A program made the translations under genes and the position numbers. Shown one piece after another: positions 29,042-33,215 of a DNA stretch of 33,215 nt. Numbering within the stretch: position 1 is the first letter of the stretch; each line of letters begins with the position of its first letter. The stretch comes from a virus: IMG/VR virus record IMGVR_UViG_3300026519_000044, positions 1 to 33,215 of that record. The stretch is one strand, 5' to 3'. The notes beneath the pieces were generated by a model that ran no database searches, was not told the DNA's origin, and worked only from the letters and a program-made list of their open reading frames with translations.

Positions 29042-30798
29042 TGTTTAACCTTGCTCTTTTGACAGAGGCATACAGGAATAAGAGCGTGCCGAGAGTAGAC
29101 GGCATATCCAGTCTTAGGGCAATAGCCCCAGAAAATGGCGAGTACATCTACTTGTCCTACCACACAACCGAAGGTGACGGAGGACACGGAGTATTCCGCG
29201 GTGTCACGGGAGCATTATCAGGAACCTACACGGACGATAACGGAATCACGATTGTCCCGACTGGCGGAAATGGATCTGCTGCATGGATTAGAGAGTTTTC
29301 TGGTGCTGTAAACGTCAAGTGGGTTGGGGCGAAGGGGAACGGTGCTACTGATGATACTACAGCGATACAGTCCGCGATAGATTATGTGGCATCTAATGGC
29401 GGTGGTGTAGTGTTCTTCCCTCAGGGGGAGTACAAAGTAACTAGCATTACTCTGAAAGAAAACGTGTCTCTTAAAGGACAAAAGAGTGTTTCTGGATTAA
29501 CTACAGAAAGCACTTGGCTTAATGGAACCACAGGATATAACGTGATCACCATTGCTACTCCGCAAGCTGGTGCAAGCACAACAAACATGGAGATAGATGG
29601 CGTCTCAATTACAGGGGGCGATAGAGGAATTGTGTCTTATGAACAGACAGTATGGTTGTCTGTCAAAAATCTGCGTATTTATAGTCCTGTGTATGAATGT
29701 TTCCACGTTAAAGGATTCATGCAGGATTTATATATTGAAGAAGTTGATTTCTTAGGCGGCACATACGGGTATAGGCAGGAAGCTGTTACAGGCCCAGTGA
29801 CAGGTGCAACGAGCCTTCTTGACAAGTCGCTGTTCTCTCATGTTCGAGCGTCTGGTCAATCAGAAAACGGGATTAGAATAGAAGCATCCTACTCCAACAG
29901 TGTTACTTTGTTGCGTGTGACATGCAACAACACCGGCAGACATGGGATGTATATTGATGCAGGTGTCTCGCAACTTCAGATAATAGATGCGAATTTTGAA
30001 GCCATTGGCTATTCTGATCGAGGGAAATCTGTTCGATCCACAGGTAGCATATCGTCAGGTTCTACTACACTAACTGTGTCAACCACGGGATTCCAAAACG
30101 GAGACATATTGACTATAGCAGGTGCAGGTCAGTATGGGAGAGATCTCGAAGCTACTGTTGTGTCGGGAGGAGGAACTACAACACTTACTCTGAGTGCTTC
30201 CGCGTCTACAACTGTGTCTAATGTAGAAGTCATTAATGACAGGTATGACTGTATCTTTATAGATAATACTAACGGCAGTAACTCTGGCATAACAATTATC
30301 GGGATGGCCGGCACAGATGGTGTCGCCGGTGCATATACAAGATATGGAATTAATGACCAGACAGGTGGGGCCACGCAGCTTATCGGATGCAACCCGGTGC
30401 GCCCCGCGTACGACCCCAGCCTGTCTATACGTGTGTTTGGCGGGCAGGTGGATCACAGGGTCCCGTCTAGTTTAAGCATTTACAACTTCCTGGCGACGAC
30501 GCTCCCGTTAAAGGGGCAACGCGCAGTAATCGGTAGTCCGAAAGGAGGAGACATAATTCTCGGACTGGAGGATTCAAACGCTAATGGAACAGGAAATACC
30601 GGGAGTGTTCAAATACGATTACACAACGCAAACAGAACTAGAGTGCTGCAAATAGACGGAACAACCAGTCCGCCATCAAACCAAACTGTCATGGTTTTGG
30701 CATGGCATGATGGCACAGCATACAGATTTGACCGTGTGGCAGTAGGTCCAGCAGACTCGGGCGGTGCTGGGTATAGAGTGCTAAGAGTGCCTAACTAA
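29041..30798 (+). CDS. tailspike with pectate-lyase-like beta-helix
   Basis: A 585-residue receptor-binding protein. After a short head-binding region, the segment G-A-K-G-N-G-A-T-D-D-T-T-A-I-Q near residues 96-112, followed by A-S-N-G-G-G-V-V-F-F-P and G-E-Y, is the hallmark of the pectate_lyase_3 right-handed beta-helix found in phage tailspikes that bind and often cleave surface polysaccharide. Strand-turn repeats continue to about residue 440, with a separate C-terminal region. The gene is visibly AT-richer than the head genes, as often seen for exchanged host-range genes. ATG 29041 follows the adaptor's TGA (TGATG); the GTG one codon earlier is an alternative. Confidence 0.85.
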   Translation: MFNLALLTEAYRNKSVPRVDGISSLRAIAPENGEYIYLSYHTTEGDGGHGVFRGVTGALSGTYTDDNGITIVPTGGNGSAAWIREFSGAVNVKWVGAKGNGATDDTTAIQSAIDYVASNGGGVVFFPQGEYKVTSITLKENVSLKGQKSVSGLTTESTWLNGTTGYNVITIATPQAGASTTNMEIDGVSITGGDRGIVSYEQTVWLSVKNLRIYSPVYECFHVKGFMQDLYIEEVDFLGGTYGYRQEAVTGPVTGATSLLDKSLFSHVRASGQSENGIRIEASYSNSVTLLRVTCNNTGRHGMYIDAGVSQLQIIDANFEAIGYSDRGKSVRSTGSISSGSTTLTVSTTGFQNGDILTIAGAGQYGRDLEATVVSGGGTTTLTLSASASTTVSNVEVINDRYDCIFIDNTNGSNSGITIIGMAGTDGVAGAYTRYGINDQTGGATQLIGCNPVRPAYDPSLSIRVFGGQVDHRVPSSLSIYNFLATTLPLKGQRAVIGSPKGGDIILGLEDSNANGTGNTGSVQIRLHNANRTRVLQIDGTTSPPSNQTVMVLAWHDGTAYRFDRVAVGPADSGGAGYRVLRVPN

Positions 30799-30799
30799 T

Positions 30800-30880
30800 A
30801 TGATTTTTCTATCCGCAGGCCACCATCCATCAAAACCTGGAGCATGTTTCGGATCGTTCTGCGAGCATGACGAGGAGTAA
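30800..30880 (+). pseudogene. N-terminal fragment of an N-acetylmuramoyl-L-alanine amidase
   Basis: Directly after the tailspike, an ATG at 30800 opens 26 codons ending at TAA 30880. The product M-I-F-L-S-A-G-H-H-P-S, then P-G-A-C, F-C-E-H-D-E-E, matches from memory the first residues of phage amidase_3-type enzymes, including the zinc-binding G-H and the conserved E of F-C-E-H. The rest of the enzyme is missing, and the stop falls in GAGGAGTAA, whose GAGGAG serves as ribosome site for the next gene. It looks like a leftover at a recombination joint. It could instead be a short peptide gene used for coupling. Confidence 0.5.
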
Positions 30881-30886
30881 AGATAA

Positions 30887-31429
30887 ATGGCTCAACCGCA
30901 ATCATATACTAGACTCACTGATTTCTCTGATGAGGAATCCAGGTCTGTATCTGGTCGATCAACAGTGAGAACATCTGCGCTGGATGCGGAATTGGATAAT
31001 ATCGCCACGTCTCTTAATCAGGTCGTTGCTAACCTTAAAATCATACAGAGAAGCGATGACAAGCTGGCAGACGCGGTTGTTGAGCCACACACGTTCAATT
31101 CTGCATCGCTTCTTCTTATGGGTTCAAAGTCGTGGTCTGTCAAGGGACAGTGGGCATCGTCAACGTCGTATTCGGTTGGAGACCTTGTTGAGTATTCAGG
31201 AGAGTCATATGTGTGCTCGGTGGCGCATACATCAAGCGCCAACTTCACGGCAGATGATGCCGCAGGATATTGGGTGCAAGTATCGAAAAACCAATCGGCA
31301 TCAAGCACATCGTTTTCCCCAACCACGACGATTTCATCTTCAACAGTGCAAACAGCGATTGAGGAAGTAGACAATGAGCTGCGTCCTCTTGTCATGATCA
31401 ACGCCAGAGAAACGCTAGGAGGGTTATGA
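30887..31429 (+). CDS. adaptor with carbohydrate-binding-like module, copy 2
   Basis: A 180-residue paralogue of the protein at 28499-29041: the same N-terminal T-D-F-S-D-E-E-S-R, G-R-S-T, A-L-D-A-E-L-D, Q-R-S-D and V-V-E-P-H-T blocks, the same CBM5/12-like block (S-S-T-S-Y, V-E-Y, S-Y-V-C, D-D-A-A-G-Y-W) and the same V-Q-T-A-I-E-E end, with roughly half the residues identical by eye. GAGGAG precedes the ATG. It probably anchors the second receptor-binding unit (the two following genes) to the tail. The duplication gives the particle two parallel adaptors. Confidence 0.7.
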   Translation: MAQPQSYTRLTDFSDEESRSVSGRSTVRTSALDAELDNIATSLNQVVANLKIIQRSDDKLADAVVEPHTFNSASLLLMGSKSWSVKGQWASSTSYSVGDLVEYSGESYVCSVAHTSSANFTADDAAGYWVQVSKNQSASSTSFSPTTTISSSTVQTAIEEVDNELRPLVMINARETLGGL

Positions 31430-31430
31430 A

Positions 31431-31844
31431 ATGGCAACACAACCGCAGTTCCCGGGCACCATCAAGTCAGCGGCTGTTCAAATCGCCAGTGCAGACGGTA
31501 CCAATTTCAAGGATTTGTTTACTGCAGGAGCAAGCGGCTCCAAGGTGGAATCAATCAGTGCCTGTAATACGGATGCAGCAAACGCATATGTGATCCAGTT
31601 CGCAGTAAATGTTGGCGGCACGGACTACGTCATCGGGGAGGTCAACGTTCCCGCAGGGGCCGGGACCAATGGGACCACGAAGGCGGTCAACGTTGTTAAC
31701 CAGACAGATCTGCCATGGGTCAAGGACGACGGCGTGAGGACATACATCTACCTTGCAAACGGCGACAAGCTGCGAGTGAGAAGCAAAACTACCCTGTCCG
31801 GGTCGAATACCGTTGATCTGTTTGTTCAGGCTGGCGATTTCTGA
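31431..31844 (+). CDS. small virion protein of the second receptor-binding module
   Basis: A 137-residue beta-rich protein with A-V-Q-I-A-S-A-D-G-T-N-F-K-D-L near residues 14-28 and D-K-L-R-V-R-S-K-T near 110-118. Similar short proteins sit next to tail fibres in many phages, without an assigned function. No enzyme motif. It starts one base after the adaptor's stop, and its own TGA overlaps the glycine-rich gene's ATG (TGATG). A chaperone, cap or fibre-shaft role would fit. Confidence 0.55.
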   Translation: MATQPQFPGTIKSAAVQIASADGTNFKDLFTAGASGSKVESISACNTDAANAYVIQFAVNVGGTDYVIGEVNVPAGAGTNGTTKAVNVVNQTDLPWVKDDGVRTYIYLANGDKLRVRSKTTLSGSNTVDLFVQAGDF

Positions 31845-32647
31845 TGTTTGACCCAATCCGACTTCTATACAAGAAGATCACAAAAGTTGCCGGTGCAACA
31901 TCCGGCAATATACCAATCTTGTCATCTGATGGGTCATTATCAGATTCTGGTGTACCTCCATACGGGCAATTGTCGAATGTCGTGATATACAACACGCCTG
32001 GAACGTACTCATACAATCTTCCATCGAACGTGAAGTATGTTATTGCTGCCGTGTGTGCTGGTGGCGGAGCGGGAGGTGGTGTACCAACGACTGCCGCGGG
32101 CCAATACGCTGCGGGTGGAGGTGGAGGAGGGGGTGGTACAGCAATCGCGGTAATATCATCAACTGCGTTATACACGACAGCGTCTATAACCGTTGGTAGT
32201 GGAGGGACTGGAAATGTTGGAGCAAATGGGGGAGATGGAACTGATTCAATAATCACTGTTGACGGCTTAGGCCTGATTCAGGCATACGGTGGGAAAGGAG
32301 GATTCGCTGGGACTGCGACGACATCCACGTCAGCAACGAGCGGAGGTGCTGGTGGAGGAGCATATACTGATACTGCCAAGGTACAAACGACCATTCTGTT
32401 GATTGGGGGGCAATATGGAAAAAGCGGAGTAGTCGTTCCTGGGTCAGGGTTGTATTATGGTGGTGATGGAGGAGATAGCTACTTTGGAATTGGATCTATC
32501 GGGAAACAGATTGTTCAGGGATTGGGTATACCTGGTAGTGGGTACGGATCCGGAGGGGCTGGATCTGCGGCAGGACAGAATAGTGGATCTGCGTATTATG
32601 CTATAGGTGGTAGCGGCGGAATAGTGCTCATTTACGAATACAAGTAG
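31844..32647 (+). CDS. glycine-rich tail adhesin
   Basis: A 267-residue protein. The first 60 residues link to the fibre; the rest is packed with Gly-rich loops (G-G-G-A-G-G-G, G-G-G-G-G-G-G-G, G-S-G-G-T-G-N) separated by short strands, closing with G-G-S-G-G-I-V-L-I-Y-E-Y-K. This Gly-rich pattern with a final I-V-x-I-Y-E-Y-like end is typical of phage receptor-binding tip proteins that present variable loops on polyglycine-type lattices. Such proteins set host range. It ends 8 bases before the convergent methyltransferase gene, with no obvious terminator between. Confidence 0.75.
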   Translation: MFDPIRLLYKKITKVAGATSGNIPILSSDGSLSDSGVPPYGQLSNVVIYNTPGTYSYNLPSNVKYVIAAVCAGGGAGGGVPTTAAGQYAAGGGGGGGGTAIAVISSTALYTTASITVGSGGTGNVGANGGDGTDSIITVDGLGLIQAYGGKGGFAGTATTSTSATSGGAGGGAYTDTAKVQTTILLIGGQYGKSGVVVPGSGLYYGGDGGDSYFGIGSIGKQIVQGLGIPGSGYGSGGAGSAAGQNSGSAYYAIGGSGGIVLIYEYK

Positions 32648-32655
32648 CGTCCATA

Positions 32656-33189
32656 TTAAATCTCCAGCCTCTCATATACCGCCGGCCCGCCCCACGGGGT
32701 CAGCAGACAGATGGCCGATGGGCCGGGCGGTGAGTCTCCGGGTGTCCCGTCAGGCCGCAAAAATCTGATCCGCCTCGTCGGCATCATGATCAGTGATGCC
32801 TGTGGATCGATGTATTCCTGCCACCAGGTGGTATCTGGCGCATGGGGTACGAGACAGGCGATCATGTGCCTGTTGTTTGCCAATCTCATCGCCTCCGAAG
32901 TCCACCTCGACAGATTGCCGCGAGAATACGGAGGGTTCATCCACGCGATGCCGGGGCCCGTCTCCCCTGTGATAAGCGTCATCCACTCTGCCCAATCCTG
33001 ACTCATCGCATCCTCGCGCACGCCGCCAGGTCCAAACCATGTGCGTGCCTTTGTGCTCGAACGAGTTGAGCACACATCAAGAACGACAGGCATCCCGATT
33101 CGGTCCACAACCGCATCCACGACTTCCTGCGGAGTCTCCCATAGGTCCTTGTCGTCGATGGGAGTGTTGGTTGTGGCGTGTGGTTTCAT
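32656..33189 (-). CDS. phage N6-adenine methyltransferase (Dam-type)
   Basis: A 177-residue protein of the phage DNA N6-adenine methyltransferase family: the catalytic N-P-P-Y-S at residues 86-90, preceded by I-A-W-M, the substrate-side W-E-T-P near 17-20 and a D-V-C-S-T segment near 38-42 in place of motif I. It would methylate adenine in the phage's own DNA, usually to evade host restriction or mark replication. The ATG at 33189 follows GGAGGGA. It is convergent with the tail genes and is probably the first gene inward of an early operon lying to the right. Length is normal for this small family. Confidence 0.85.
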   Translation of the reverse strand: MKPHATTNTPIDDKDLWETPQEVVDAVVDRIGMPVVLDVCSTRSSTKARTWFGPGGVREDAMSQDWAEWMTLITGETGPGIAWMNPPYSRGNLSRWTSEAMRLANNRHMIACLVPHAPDTTWWQEYIDPQASLIMMPTRRIRFLRPDGTPGDSPPGPSAICLLTPWGGPAVYERLEI

Positions 33190-33215
33190 AGTCTCTCTTC
33201 CCTCCGCCTCAATGT

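Noticed and set aside
28499-32647. Diversity-generating retroelement in the receptor-binding region
   Set aside because: Looked for a reverse transcriptase and a template/variable repeat pair as in BPP-1-like phages; neither is present in the window.
1-33215. CRISPR array, rRNA or insertion sequence
   Set aside because: No regularly spaced direct repeats, rRNA-like stretch, transposase or terminal inverted repeats with target duplication were seen.

Overview
This window is most of a short-tailed (podovirus-type) phage or prophage genome. The evidence is the near-complete late set: small and large terminase, portal, scaffold, major capsid protein, a P22 gp4-like adaptor, a P22 gp10-like tail hub, internal virion (ejection) proteins, a tailspike and adhesins. 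There is no tape-measure, tail-tube or sheath gene. The lysis cluster has a two-component spanin, so the host is Gram-negative. The DNA looks GC-rich by eye (uncounted), starts carry AGGAGG-type ribosome sites and several promoters fit the sigma-70 pattern; a proteobacterial host is the natural inference. No integrase or CI-type repressor is visible, so lifestyle cannot be settled here.

Layout. (1) 1-1206 is a divergent control region. Leftward genes (Cys-rich protein, hypothetical, a third gene leaving the window) face a rightward Cro/YdaS-like regulator, a second Cys-rich protein and a DksA/TraR-type zinc finger. The two promoters are mirror images inside a 76-bp near-palindrome, and the rightward regulator appears to be made from a leaderless mRNA. 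(2) 1330-1726 is a single reverse-strand zinc-ribbon gene with its own terminator. (3) 1727-2429 has no convincing gene but holds two tandem promoter / structured RNA / terminator units directly upstream of the late genes. (4) 2430-6486 is a tightly overlapped set: HNH protein, GH108 endolysin, holin-like protein, i-spanin, o-spanin, RusA resolvase, several small membrane or hypothetical proteins and an exported nuclease-fold-like protein. (5) 6452-7715 is a reverse-strand three-gene cassette (hypothetical, DUF3560 protein, ribbon-helix-helix-like protein) with its own promoter, a palindromic operator over the -10 and a terminator. (6) 7709-20824 holds packaging, head and connector genes. (7) 18892-28499 holds internal virion proteins ending in a 2281-residue polyvalent protein with ParB-like, HExxH peptidase-like, zeta-kinase-like and C-terminal phage-specific regions. 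(8) 28499-32647 is the receptor-binding region: two paralogous adaptors, a beta-helix tailspike, a short virion protein and a glycine-rich adhesin. (9) A convergent Dam-type methyltransferase ends the window.

How it works together. The late genes run in one direction with ATGA, TGATG or TAATG junctions, implying translational coupling. The short structured leader ending in a terminator at 2287-2369, plus another terminator inside the path at 6372-6413, suggest that late transcription depends on antitermination, as in lambdoid phages. The observations most worth checking are the structured RNAs before the late genes, the polyvalent protein with an overprinted ORF and internal promoter at its zeta/ParB junction, the operator-controlled reverse cassette, and an amidase gene fragment between the two receptor-binding modules. 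All family assignments come from reading motifs; no database search was run.
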